Of a DNA stretch of 17,580 bases, positions 7,603 through 14,855 are shown one piece after another. A program made the translations under genes and the position numbers. Source of the stretch: Bacillota bacterium (lineage in GTDB: Bacteria > Bacillota > Limnochordia > Darwinibacteriales > Darwinibacteriaceae); the NCBI GenBank assembly GCA_012799115.1, contig JAAZLY010000132.1, positions 1 to 17,580 on the forward strand, given 5' to 3'. Positions within the stretch are counted from its first letter, which is position 1, and every line of letters starts with the position of its first letter. The notes beneath the pieces are model-generated. The model did no database searches and was not told where the DNA came from. It was given only the letters and a program-made list of their open reading frames with translations.

Positions 7603-8877
7603 TTATTCGTTGTAGAACCTACGGGCAGCCTCTTCCATACGATCAGCTGCTTCTTGAGGAGTCATGCTACCGCCAAATACGGCTTGGGTTGTATCCAAAT
7701 GCACCTGGGCTAGCTCAGGTGGTAGATACTGATCGTACCAAAGCTGCACATGGTTGGCTGCTTCCACAGTCTCGAACAACTTAATCATGAGAGGATTCGT
7801 GAGTAAATCACTACCGCCCACAAAGGGAGGAATTGCGTTGGCTTCTACCAACATCTCTGCCGCTGTTTGGTCGGTCATGTAACGTAGGAGTTCCAATGCT
7901 AACTCTTTGTTAGGACTGCTCTCGGCAATCGAGAAGTAGTTGTTACCTGGAGTACCAATCATGTTGGTTGGATCTCCAAGGCCGCCTTCGACTGCTGGGA
8001 ATGGGAAGAAGTCGATGTATTGAAGAACATCTGGGTTCTCCGCCGTAATGGTTGCTGTGGCCCAGGAGCCCATCAGATACATAGCTGCTTGACCAGTATA
8101 GAGCAGGGTACGGCTCTGTCCATAGTCCTCATCCATGCTGTTAAAGCCTGGAGGGAACATATTTGCAGCGACCATCTCTTGGATGACTTCGCCAGCACGG
8201 ACAAATGGCTCATCATTGAAGGCCCCGCCGGTACGGTTAGCTGCGTTGGCAAATGTCTCTGGACCGCCAATCCGGTCTACGAGGTACATATAGTACATCG
8301 AACCAGTCCAACGATTGTGGTTAGCGAGGGTGAAGGGATGGATATTGTTAGCTCTGAGCACTTTTGCTACTTCCATCAACTCATCAAAGTTGGTAGGAAT
8401 CTCTAGTCCTAGGCGCTCAAAAATGTCGGTGCGGTAAAATACGACGGCTCCAACCACGTTGTTCAGAGGAACACCATAGATTCCATCGTGGAAGTTTACG
8501 GGTCCTAGGGTTACTTCCATGAAGTTGTCCATCAGACCAGTTTCAAGCAAACCATCTTTCATATTCCACACTTTGCCGGCATTCACATACTCAAGAAGTG
8601 GCCCGCCGCCCCAGCTTAAGAACAGATCGGGTTCATCGCCAGCACCCATGGCAATCATGAGCTTCGTCTTGTACTCATCGTTTACAACGGGAATACTCTC
8701 GACTTTTACGCCAGGATTAGCGGCTTCAAAGCGAGCAATTGCATTTTCTAGCATGGGTCTGGTCTGGTGGTTGGTCACGTAAATGTGCCAGATCTCAAGA
8801 TTCTGAGCCATGGCAAGACCAGAAAACATCATGCTTAAGGCTAAGACTGCGATAACGAGTATCGAATTTCTTCTCAT
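7603..8877 (-). CDS. Extracellular (periplasmic) solute-binding protein, CUT1 family 1
   Basis: This 424-residue sugar-binding protein is the receptor of the importer encoded by the two following permease genes. Its signal peptide has Arg-Arg at residues 2-3, a hydrophobic core and a signal peptidase I site after SGLAMA (about residue 25). There is no lipobox cysteine and no cysteine anywhere in the mature protein, so it should be soluble rather than lipid-anchored. Family-1 features include EIWHIY near the mature N-terminus, FEAANPGVKVE, and DLFLSWGGGPLLEY. I start it at the ATG at 8875-8877, ten bases after GAGAGGAGAG. An upstream in-frame TTG at 8898 would place that ribosome binding site inside the gene. 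It is the first gene of its operon, downstream of the regulatory region at 8878-9142. The ligand cannot be told from sequence. Confidence 0.94.
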   Translation of the reverse strand: MRRNSILVIAVLALSMMFSGLAMAQNLEIWHIYVTNHQTRPMLENAIARFEAANPGVKVESIPVVNDEYKTKLMIAMGAGDEPDLFLSWGGGPLLEYVNAGKVWNMKDGLLETGLMDNFMEVTLGPVNFHDGIYGVPLNNVVGAVVFYRTDIFERLGLEIPTNFDELMEVAKVLRANNIHPFTLANHNRWTGSMYYMYLVDRIGGPETFANAANRTGGAFNDEPFVRAGEVIQEMVAANMFPPGFNSMDEDYGQSRTLLYTGQAAMYLMGSWATATITAENPDVLQYIDFFPFPAVEGGLGDPTNMIGTPGNNYFSIAESSPNKELALELLRYMTDQTAAEMLVEANAIPPFVGGSDLLTNPLMIKLFETVEAANHVQLWYDQYLPPELAQVHLDTTQAVFGGSMTPQEAADRMEEAARRFYNE

Positions 8878-8981
8878 AACAATACACTCTCCTCTCAAAT
8901 CTCCTTTATGTCTAACGCAACTTCAAGATGATACAGACTATAGGACCGTCTCGAAACATCCCCCCCGCCCTAATTTGTTGT

Positions 8982-8998
8982 AAGATGTCTGACCTCTT
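8982..8998. promoter_or_regulatory. Candidate GntR/FadR-type operator
   Basis: The 17-base sequence AAGATGTCTGACCTCTT is an inverted repeat: arms of eight around a central T, seven of eight positions symmetric. Its core GTC-N-GAC is the core of the well-known FadR operator of enteric bacteria, also a 17-mer with one central base. It lies just downstream of the best -10 candidate, where a bound repressor would block transcription start. The operon encodes an FCD-type GntR regulator of the FadR subfamily. No second copy was noticed in the window. Confidence 0.5.
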
Positions 8999-9002
8999 CT
9001 AA

Positions 9003-9008
9003 AGTATA
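9003..9008 (-). promoter_or_regulatory. Possible -10 element (TATACT) of the importer operon
   Basis: TATACT on the minus strand matches the -10 consensus in five of six positions and lies about 125 bases upstream of the binding-protein ATG. No good -35 hexamer sits 16-18 bases upstream; the sequence there is A-rich (AAAATG). The promoter call is therefore tentative and rests partly on the adjacent palindrome. Confidence 0.35.
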
Positions 9009-9142
9009 CATTCATTGCTTTTCTTCATTTTCCTTCTTATTTTCTTAAGAAATTTGACCTGTTTTTACGCTTTTGGCATTAAGACAACATTACTTGGTAA
9101 TAAAACTCCCGCCTGGAGCAAGTTTCCACTCTCGCCAATAGC

Positions 9143-9170
9143 AAAAAAACCCCCACCAAAAAGGTGGAGG
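9143..9170 (-). terminator. Rho-independent terminator after the glycerol-1-phosphate dehydrogenase gene
   Basis: On the minus strand CCTCCACC pairs with GGTGGGGG around a TTTTT loop (8-bp stem, one G-U pair) and is followed at once by seven T. It lies 27 bases past the stop of the egsA-like gene. It marks the end of the nanE-to-egsA unit and insulates it from the importer operon. Confidence 0.9.
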
Positions 9171-9197
9171 CGTGAAATATCCTAAATGTATCTAGCC

Positions 9198-10373
9198 CTA
9201 GTCGATCTCTTCTAGCATGATCTGGCGTGTGATGTCTTCGAGCCAGCCATACTCGTCTGCGAGTCTTAAGATGGAATGGCGATCCCGTAAGTACATTGCA
9301 TTCAGCAGGCCATCTTCAACCCATTCTTTTGGAATGCCAAGCCCATCGAGGGTAAAACTCATGCCTGCCTTCTCTAGAAGGGCATCATACCACTCTACAC
9401 TCGGAAGTTCCGCCATAACCTGGTCGAAACTCCTTTGCAGCTGTGTACTACCCTCTCTTCGAACGCGCTCTGCAACCTTGTGATACACCTTTAAAATGAT
9501 CCGGGTTGCACAACCAACCTTCTGTCCATGTAATCCTATAGTCCGTTCTTCCTTCAAGGCTAGCTTTTTCCAATAATGGGCCAGTTGATGCTCTGCCCCC
9601 GAAGCTGGACGGGAACCACCAAAGAGTGTAATGGCTTCCCCTGAGAGAATCAAACCTTGCATCAGGGTTTCAGCAAACTCTTCTGATGTGACGGCGAGGG
9701 TATTCATTTGCTCGACAGTCAAATCAATGGCCTGGTTAACACGTTCTTGGATGCTAGCGCAATGGGCCTCACCGGTTAGCAAATGGCTTAGTTTCCAATC
9801 AGCCCGGGAAATCATCTTGCCAAGTAGATCGCCGGCACCCGACTGAATCATGTGCAGGGGTGCTTCAGATAACACCCGCGTATCACCTAGGATGGCAAAG
9901 GCCTCTTTGCCGAGGAATGTCTGCTTTGTCCCGTGCTGGACCAACGATGACACCGTCGAAGAATAGCCATCCATAGAAGGAGCTGTAGCCACAAGCACAA
10001 AGGGGATTCCCGCAATAAACGCGGCATAGCGAGTCAGGTCGGAAATCGTGCCTGAACCAACAGCGATCAGGAAATCCGGTTTTGAGACCAGAGCCTGAAA
10101 GAGCTCTCCTAAGGCCTGTTCATTTGGGACTAGATTTTCGCTACGTTGAAACTTTAGCACTTGGACATCCTTACCTACGGCTTGAAGTTGCTCAAACACT
10201 TTACTGCCAGCTACTTCATAGGTATTCCCATCGCAGACCAGGACACAAGAGCCCCCGAGGGATAACTCCTGGATGATGGCCCCCATAGAGTCTAAAATGC
10301 CCGAGCCAACCCGCACAATGGATTGGGGTTGTAGGTGTCTTTGACCGCAAGTACACACATGATCCGCTTTCAA
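9198..10373 (-). CDS. egsA: sn-glycerol-1-phosphate dehydrogenase family protein (AraM/EgsA type)
   Basis: This 391-residue NAD(P)-dependent, metal-dependent dehydrogenase is of the AraM/EgsA branch of the iron-alcohol dehydrogenase superfamily. That branch reduces DHAP to sn-glycerol-1-phosphate. Visible marks are GSGTISDLTRYAAF (106-119), the substrate loop ATAPSMDGYSS (129-139), and metal ligands D182 (GDLLGK), H262 or H266 (EHQLAHYW) and H282 (LHGQKVG). The first codon appears to be TTG at 10371-10373, ten bases after GGGAG; no in-frame ATG lies near. It is the last gene of its unit, 43 bases after the GH120 gene and before a terminator. The PdxA2 enzyme of the same unit would supply its substrate DHAP. 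In Bacillus the homologue AraM sits in the arabinose operon, so association with pentoside genes is not unexpected. A different polyol-phosphate or sugar substrate remains possible. Confidence 0.87.
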   Translation of the reverse strand: MKADHVCTCGQRHLQPQSIVRVGSGILDSMGAIIQELSLGGSCVLVCDGNTYEVAGSKVFEQLQAVGKDVQVLKFQRSENLVPNEQALGELFQALVSKPDFLIAVGSGTISDLTRYAAFIAGIPFVLVATAPSMDGYSSTVSSLVQHGTKQTFLGKEAFAILGDTRVLSEAPLHMIQSGAGDLLGKMISRADWKLSHLLTGEAHCASIQERVNQAIDLTVEQMNTLAVTSEEFAETLMQGLILSGEAITLFGGSRPASGAEHQLAHYWKKLALKEERTIGLHGQKVGCATRIILKVYHKVAERVRREGSTQLQRSFDQVMAELPSVEWYDALLEKAGMSFTLDGLGIPKEWVEDGLLNAMYLRDRHSILRLADEYGWLEDITRQIMLEEID

Positions 10374-10416
10374 AACTCATCATCTCCCAACATTCTTACG
10401 AAGCCATTCAAGTTCG

Positions 10417-12345
10417 TTACCAGACTTTGATTCGATTGGGTCCTGCGACTAACTGGGCAATGGGTCCGATCGCGCTCTCCTTGGCTCTCTTGTTATTGAA
10501 ATAGTCTACATCAAGGGTTACTTCGCTTCCATCTGGATTCTCAAAATCCAGACCGGCCATTCTGACCCGCTTGAGTGTTTTCGAGTCTAGGATCTGCGTG
10601 GATAGATCAGCCCACTCTTTCGGAAGATTGCAGCTCAAGAAGACTTGATCGCCATCTTCGATGATTTGGACTTCTGGGTTAAACTCGTCTAGGACTACCT
10701 TGTTTTCTTCCTTATCAAAGGGCAGAGCACGATTCAAATACATGTTGTTATTGATATATACTGGTTGCTCCACTTCTGGGAAAAGTTCCAGATCGTTAAA
10801 ATCCTTATGCGTTTTTTCCAGATACTCTTCGAAAGAGACGGGAGAACCGTTGTAGTAGGCGGTTCCAACTAAGTCATCGGAGTTGTTACCCACAAAGACA
10901 TTGTTGTAATAGCGATCGTCTCCACCAACAATGGCTCCATAACCAGCCACTTGTGTGCTATGGGGTAAGTGATAGGGTGTGGGGCGATTAGGGACTTTGA
11001 GATTGTCCATTTTCCCGCAAATTAGGTTGTTGACATAGGCGCCACCCTGGGACCAGTTGTCAAGGGAATAATCGGAACCTAGGATATTGTTATCGACAAT
11101 GTAAGGACCATGACTTACTTCTACATAGAGGTCGCGGTTATTCCGGTAGAAGAGATTGCGGCTAACCCGCGTACCCTGCGTCTGCCAGTCGAGCCACACT
11201 CCCATGGAACAGTCATGAATACGATTGTCATGAATTTGCACGTCAATGGCTGCATGGAGCTTGATACCGCCAATTTCATGGCCATAGAATTCTCTTTTTA
11301 GACCGATGTTGTAGATGTGATTGTTGTAGATCTCGCTAAAGACGCAGCCCAAGTGACCGACAATTCCATTTTGACCGCAATCATAGATCTTGTTGTTGCG
11401 GATGATATGGGATCCAATTTTCTCTTTACTCCAACCAATATGCAGGGCATTAAAGACTGCTTCAATCTGATAGTGGTAGCCCGCTTTATCCCTGTGCTTG
11501 GTCCGAAACATATCGCCAGTGGTTACTTCTTTACCGATGCTTATCCCACTGCACTTAGAATCATGGATGATGTTATCTTCAATAATCCACCCCTTACTCC
11601 AGTGAGGACCAAGGAGTCCAGGTTGATCGCCTGTTGGAGGTGTCCAAGGTGTAGCAGCCTGGGCCATTTCGAAGCCTTTGACCGTGATATAATCAATGCC
11701 CGGTCTGACAGGATAGAAACAAGCTGGTCTTACATTGATTTCAACCAGTTCTTCATTGGGATCGAAATCGTGAAAATTAGCATAAATCGTCGTGGTTTCC
11801 TCTGTAACTTCCGCATACCACAGATACTTCGTTTGCTCGGGATGATGGACAGGTACTGTCTTTTCGGTTCTGTTATCAACGATCTCGCGGCGAATCACTG
11901 GATGATTTAGGTCCTCCAAACAACCAGCTTCGTAGAATGACATTCCGTTTAGGTATACCTCTCCCAAATGCTTGACGCTGCCTGTATCTGTTTCCACAAG
12001 CCAATCCCCAAAGACAACTTCTTGATAAGGGTTGAAGTCTCCAAACATGGCGTTAGGTAGGACTGCCTTCCAAACGGAACCTTCGATCTTCATCCAACCT
12101 TGAACCCGCTCTGATCCCTTAATGACTACCTTTTCGCCCTCGGCAGCTTTGTAGGTAATCCTTCTAACATCACTGAGACCCTTGTTTCTGGGCCTAACCC
12201 ATTCCCGATACTCCCCTTCATGAACGATCACACAATCACCCGGCATGGCCACAGAGGCCGCCTTGTTGATGGTTAGGAAGGGATCGTCTTTGCTCCCTTT
12301 GCCCCAATCCGACCCGGTTTTTGCAACATGATACTCGTACGCCAC
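10417..12345 (-). CDS. GH120-type beta-xylosidase, right-handed beta-helix
   Basis: This 642-residue protein closely resembles, from memory, the GH120 beta-xylosidase XylC of Thermoanaerobacterium. Its opening YHVAKTGSDWGKGSKDDPFL, its closing IGPIAQLVAGPNRIKVW and its overall length agree. Repeated beta-helix rungs (WIIEDNIIHD, HIIRNNKIYD, SEIYNNHIYN, VQIHDNRIHD) fill residues 250-420. In the Thermoanaerobacterium enzyme the nucleophile and acid/base are Asp382 and Glu405. Here D386 (VWLDW) and E409 (YVEVSHG) have the same 23-residue spacing. There is no signal peptide, so it cleaves imported xylo-oligosaccharides or xylosides in the cytoplasm. The start is GTG at 12343-12345 with AAGGAG in front. 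It lies between pdxA2 and the egsA-like gene. A different beta-linked substrate is possible because few family members are characterised. Confidence 0.88.
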   Translation of the reverse strand: MAYEYHVAKTGSDWGKGSKDDPFLTINKAASVAMPGDCVIVHEGEYREWVRPRNKGLSDVRRITYKAAEGEKVVIKGSERVQGWMKIEGSVWKAVLPNAMFGDFNPYQEVVFGDWLVETDTGSVKHLGEVYLNGMSFYEAGCLEDLNHPVIRREIVDNRTEKTVPVHHPEQTKYLWYAEVTEETTTIYANFHDFDPNEELVEINVRPACFYPVRPGIDYITVKGFEMAQAATPWTPPTGDQPGLLGPHWSKGWIIEDNIIHDSKCSGISIGKEVTTGDMFRTKHRDKAGYHYQIEAVFNALHIGWSKEKIGSHIIRNNKIYDCGQNGIVGHLGCVFSEIYNNHIYNIGLKREFYGHEIGGIKLHAAIDVQIHDNRIHDCSMGVWLDWQTQGTRVSRNLFYRNNRDLYVEVSHGPYIVDNNILGSDYSLDNWSQGGAYVNNLICGKMDNLKVPNRPTPYHLPHSTQVAGYGAIVGGDDRYYNNVFVGNNSDDLVGTAYYNGSPVSFEEYLEKTHKDFNDLELFPEVEQPVYINNNMYLNRALPFDKEENKVVLDEFNPEVQIIEDGDQVFLSCNLPKEWADLSTQILDSKTLKRVRMAGLDFENPDGSEVTLDVDYFNNKRAKESAIGPIAQLVAGPNRIKVW

Positions 12346-12385
12346 AACAATTCTCCTTTCTTTCTATTGGTGTCTTACCCTATAT

Positions 12386-13399
12386 TCAATCTGTGGTTCT
12401 GGCAACCGGCCCTAGCATTTCCACAGCTTGAATGATCGCTTCTACCAGACTGGATTCGTCGGCTAGACCTTTTCCAGCAATATCGAAGGCGGTTCCGTGA
12501 TCGACACTCGTGCGAATGAAGGGAAGTCCGAGTGTGATATTTACACCCGCTTCGAAGCCAAGTAGCTTAACAGGAATGTGCCCTTGATCATGATACATAG
12601 CCACAACAATATCGTATTCTCCTTGGATCGCTTTATAAAAGACGGTGTCTGCGGGAACAGGTCCATCAACAGACATTCCTTCCTGGGTAGCCCGGGTAAT
12701 GGCTGGAATGATCTTTTCCTCTTCTTCGCCCCGGCCAAAGAGCCCTTGTTCTCCAGAATGGGGATTAATGGCGCAAACTGCAATTCTCGGCGATGGGATA
12801 CCTGATGCAAACAGTGCCTCATGGGCTAAGCGAATGACGCGGTAGACTCGCTCTGGACGGAGGGTCTCAATCGCATCAACGAGTCCCTGATGCGTTGTAG
12901 CGTGGATCACCTTGAGCTGAGGCGATGACAGCATCATGGCATAATCTCTCACGCCGCTAAATTCAGCCAAGAGTTCCGTATGGCCAGGATAGGGATGTCC
13001 CCCGAGGTGCAGAGAAGCCTTGTTTAATGGAGCGGTACAAATAGCCTGTACCTTGCCCTGCAAAGCAAGTTCAACTGCACACCGGATAAATTCAAAGGCA
13101 GCATGACCCGCCAGACCAGATAACTCGCCAAAGTTTAGGGTCTCAGGGGCGACGTTCAGATCGAGGCAGTTGATCGCTCCTTCCAAGGGCTTGCCTGCGG
13201 AGATATCATCCACTCGCTGAATGCGAAGACCTGTGCCTAGAATCTTTTCCGCTCTTTCTAGAAACTTGGCATCACCTATCACTACTGGATCACAGATGGC
13301 ATGGATGTTTGGGTGGGCAAGTGCTTTTACAATAATCTCTGGGCCAATCCCCGCAGGATCTCCCATGGTGATGGCCATCTTTGGTCTGGGGTTACGCAT
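12386..13399 (-). CDS. pdxA2: PdxA2-type 4-phospho-threonate/erythronate dehydrogenase
   Basis: This 337-residue enzyme of the PdxA family begins with GDPAGIGPEI (13-22). Metal ligands are H166 or H170 (HATTHQG), H214 (NPHSGEQG) and H270 (YHDQGH). TAPLNKASLHLGG (122-134), GHTELLAEF (139-147) and the late motif DHGTAFDIAGKG (300-311) are intact. Classical PdxA works in vitamin B6 synthesis. Here the gene overlaps the end of a DUF1537 kinase by eight bases, the signature arrangement of PdxA2. PdxA2 oxidises 4-phosphorylated D-threonate or D-erythronate, and the product loses CO2 to give DHAP. The ATG at 13397-13399 has GGAGG at a good distance inside the kinase gene. The enzyme class is sure; which C4 acid isomer it uses is not. 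Confidence 0.88.
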   Translation of the reverse strand: MRNPRPKMAITMGDPAGIGPEIIVKALAHPNIHAICDPVVIGDAKFLERAEKILGTGLRIQRVDDISAGKPLEGAINCLDLNVAPETLNFGELSGLAGHAAFEFIRCAVELALQGKVQAICTAPLNKASLHLGGHPYPGHTELLAEFSGVRDYAMMLSSPQLKVIHATTHQGLVDAIETLRPERVYRVIRLAHEALFASGIPSPRIAVCAINPHSGEQGLFGRGEEEEKIIPAITRATQEGMSVDGPVPADTVFYKAIQGEYDIVVAMYHDQGHIPVKLLGFEAGVNITLGLPFIRTSVDHGTAFDIAGKGLADESSLVEAIIQAVEMLGPVARTTD

Positions 13400-14675
13400 C
13401 GGGCTCCTCCTCTTTCTTCAACTGCTGGATCGCACGAAGTAGTGAATCTACTTGGCCAAAGCCTCCAGCCTTGGTTACGATAGGACCTTGATAAAGACCA
13501 TTACCAAAGGCCAGGGTGATAGGAATGCCTTCTTCCACTTCTCCTACGATCTGAAGCCCTGTAATGCCGAGCCGTCGACAGATTTCCAGTGCGGTATCGC
13601 CCCCTGTAAGGACGACTCCCGCCAAAGGGCAGTGCGTGATCACTGGGCAGGCTATCTCCCCCAGTCTAGACACGATGCGAAGGCTCGTATCGCCCTCCCT
13701 GTTTACATCGGGGTCTGGCCCCTGGGACTGTGCAACTGTGATGACAAGATTCTGCTGGGTCTTAAGTATGGAGGTCGCTTCATTTATATAGGGGCTTAGC
13801 TCATCGTTACTTATCAGGACATGTGCTGGAACATCCAGCACCTGAGCCTGCCCTGTTTCTGTCAAGTTTTCCACCTGTGCCCGGGTTACCTTGTTCACAC
13901 TTCCTGCGACAATTAAAACAGGGTCCACAGGGCCTATGGGGCGGTACTCAGACTGAACATTTTTGGCTATATCTCCCATTACGTTCTTGGCGATAGCTTG
14001 AGCTAATCCTGCTGAACCCACCCACAAAACTTGCTTCTGGTAGGGCAGAAGTGCATTGGCGATCGTCTCTAAGTCCCCAGACGTGGCACTGTCAAAGACC
14101 AAAATCTCATGCTTGGTCTGGAGTAAGGACTCGATCTCCTTCGATAAAGCTTTGCTACGAATGGTATTCACAGCAATGTGACCGATGCGTCGCTTTGTTT
14201 GCCGGGCCAAGAGTGAAGGAATGAGGGACTCCCGAATAGGGGCTCTCGGGTCGCGAGCAGCCTCAGAGTCCTCCAGCAGATCGTTATGGACAACATGAAA
14301 CCCACCGATGGTTAAGCGTCCATGGGCAGGGTAGGCCGGAGCGACCACCGCAACGTCAAAAGGATGGAAGTCCATCAGGGCGTTGATCTCCGATCCAATG
14401 TTCCCCCGTAAGGTAGAATCGATCTTCTTGTAGATCAGATCGTAATTGGAAAACTCTAACCCACTTAGGGTCGCTTTCATGCTTTCATAGGCTTGATACG
14501 CAGTGAAGGATCTGCTATCCGTATTCACTACATCTACGGCACGTTCCGCCGATCCAGGCAGTGAGCTGCCTTGTCTCATCACAACACTTGTTTTCAACCC
14601 ATACCTCGCGAACTGAAGACCTGTATCATTAGCGCCGGTTAGATCGTCTGCAATCACCAAGATTTTCTGTAAAAT
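13392..14675 (-). CDS. dtnK: Four-carbon acid sugar kinase family protein (DUF1537), apparent ATT start
   Basis: This ATP-dependent kinase phosphorylates the 4-hydroxyl of D-threonate, erythronate or a similar short sugar acid. The N-terminal substrate domain opens with ILVIADDLTGANDTGLQFA. The C-terminal nucleotide domain shows VVLTGGDTALEICRRLGITG and TKAGGFGQVDSLL, both standard for the family. The family normally begins M-x-x-KLLVIADD. The only start giving that N-terminus is ATT at 14673-14675 (M-LQKILVIADD, 427 residues), and it stands eight bases after a perfect GGAGG. The first conventional start is TTG at 14660; it would cut off a conserved strand and lies 23 bases from any ribosome binding site. 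It overlaps pdxA2 by eight bases. Related kinases act on 3-oxo-isoapionate or ketotetronic acids, so the substrate is only probable. Confidence 0.87.
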   Translation of the reverse strand: MLQKILVIADDLTGANDTGLQFARYGLKTSVVMRQGSSLPGSAERAVDVVNTDSRSFTAYQAYESMKATLSGLEFSNYDLIYKKIDSTLRGNIGSEINALMDFHPFDVAVVAPAYPAHGRLTIGGFHVVHNDLLEDSEAARDPRAPIRESLIPSLLARQTKRRIGHIAVNTIRSKALSKEIESLLQTKHEILVFDSATSGDLETIANALLPYQKQVLWVGSAGLAQAIAKNVMGDIAKNVQSEYRPIGPVDPVLIVAGSVNKVTRAQVENLTETGQAQVLDVPAHVLISNDELSPYINEATSILKTQQNLVITVAQSQGPDPDVNREGDTSLRIVSRLGEIACPVITHCPLAGVVLTGGDTALEICRRLGITGLQIVGEVEEGIPITLAFGNGLYQGPIVTKAGGFGQVDSLLRAIQQLKKEEEPDA

Positions 14676-14678
14676 GAG

Positions 14679-14855
14679 TTACACCTCCAAACACAGGCAA
14701 CTTCTCTTCTCTGAGGAAAAAGTCCTCTTCAGTCTAAATCTCCGAGTATCGAAAAACGATCCACCCTGACCAAGTCTTGTGACCTCTTGTTCGATATCGG
14801 CTATGACTGGCCCCACAAAGGATTGTTTGACACAGACCATCCGAGGAAACTCCAT
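14679..14855 (-). pseudogene. 58-codon ORF, possible 5' remnant of a LarA-like (DUF2088) gene
   Basis: The frame starts at ATG 14853-14855 behind AGGAT and ends at TAA, two codons before the kinase ATT. Its first 28 or so residues (MEFPRMVCVKQSF, then DIEQEVTRLG) resemble, from memory, the conserved opening of LarA-like hydroxyacid racemase/epimerase proteins (M-x-x-PRM-x-x-V-x-Q-x-F, then DIE-x-x-V). The remaining 30 residues (basic, ending KRSCLCLEV) fit no family I know and lack the expected glycine-rich SRG segment. A gene whose body was deleted, leaving its start, would explain this. A free-standing small protein or leader peptide coupled to the kinase is the alternative. The resemblance is short, so confidence is limited. 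Confidence 0.35.
14682..14688 (-). promoter_or_regulatory. Ribosome binding site deciding the ATT start of the kinase
   Basis: GGAGGTG on the minus strand is close to a full anti-16S match, and its GGAGG ends eight bases before ATT at 14675. The codon three before ATT in the same frame is TAA, so no earlier start is possible. The site also lies inside the last codons of the small upstream ORF, which would allow translational coupling. Confidence 0.8.

Larger units (their letters stand above)
8878..9197 (-). promoter_or_regulatory. Regulatory region of the importer/transketolase operon
   Basis: These 320 bases separate two transcription units. From right to left they hold the terminator of the upstream unit (9143-9170), an A/T-rich stretch (about 9001-9110), a likely -10 element (9003-9008) overlapping the upstream edge of a FadR-like palindrome (8982-8998), then a leader of about 110 bases. 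The leader contains a run of seven G on the minus strand (8960-8966) and ends in the strong ribosome binding site of the binding-protein gene. No gene of plausible size was found on either strand. Confidence 0.7.

Noticed and set aside
8878..8898. An upstream TTG start for the solute-binding protein
   Set aside because: It would put the GAGAGGAGAG ribosome binding site inside the coding region and add residues before the Arg-Arg that starts the signal peptide.
8912..8959. A 15-codon ORF (MFRDGPIVCIILKLR) in the operon leader
   Set aside because: It follows a run of seven G rather than a normal ribosome binding site, and no attenuator hairpins were seen around it. An ORF this short is expected by chance.
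9060..9080. A catabolite-repression (cre) site around an AAAAGCGTAAAA stretch
   Set aside because: Only the central AAxCG part fits the cre consensus. Several outer positions, including the flanking TG and CA, are wrong on both strands.
14775..14797. GTC-TTGT-GAC-CTCTT, sharing TGACCTCTT with the operator candidate at 8982-8998
   Set aside because: The half-sites are spaced by four bases instead of one, and the site lies within the small LarA-like ORF. It does not form the same palindrome and is likely chance.
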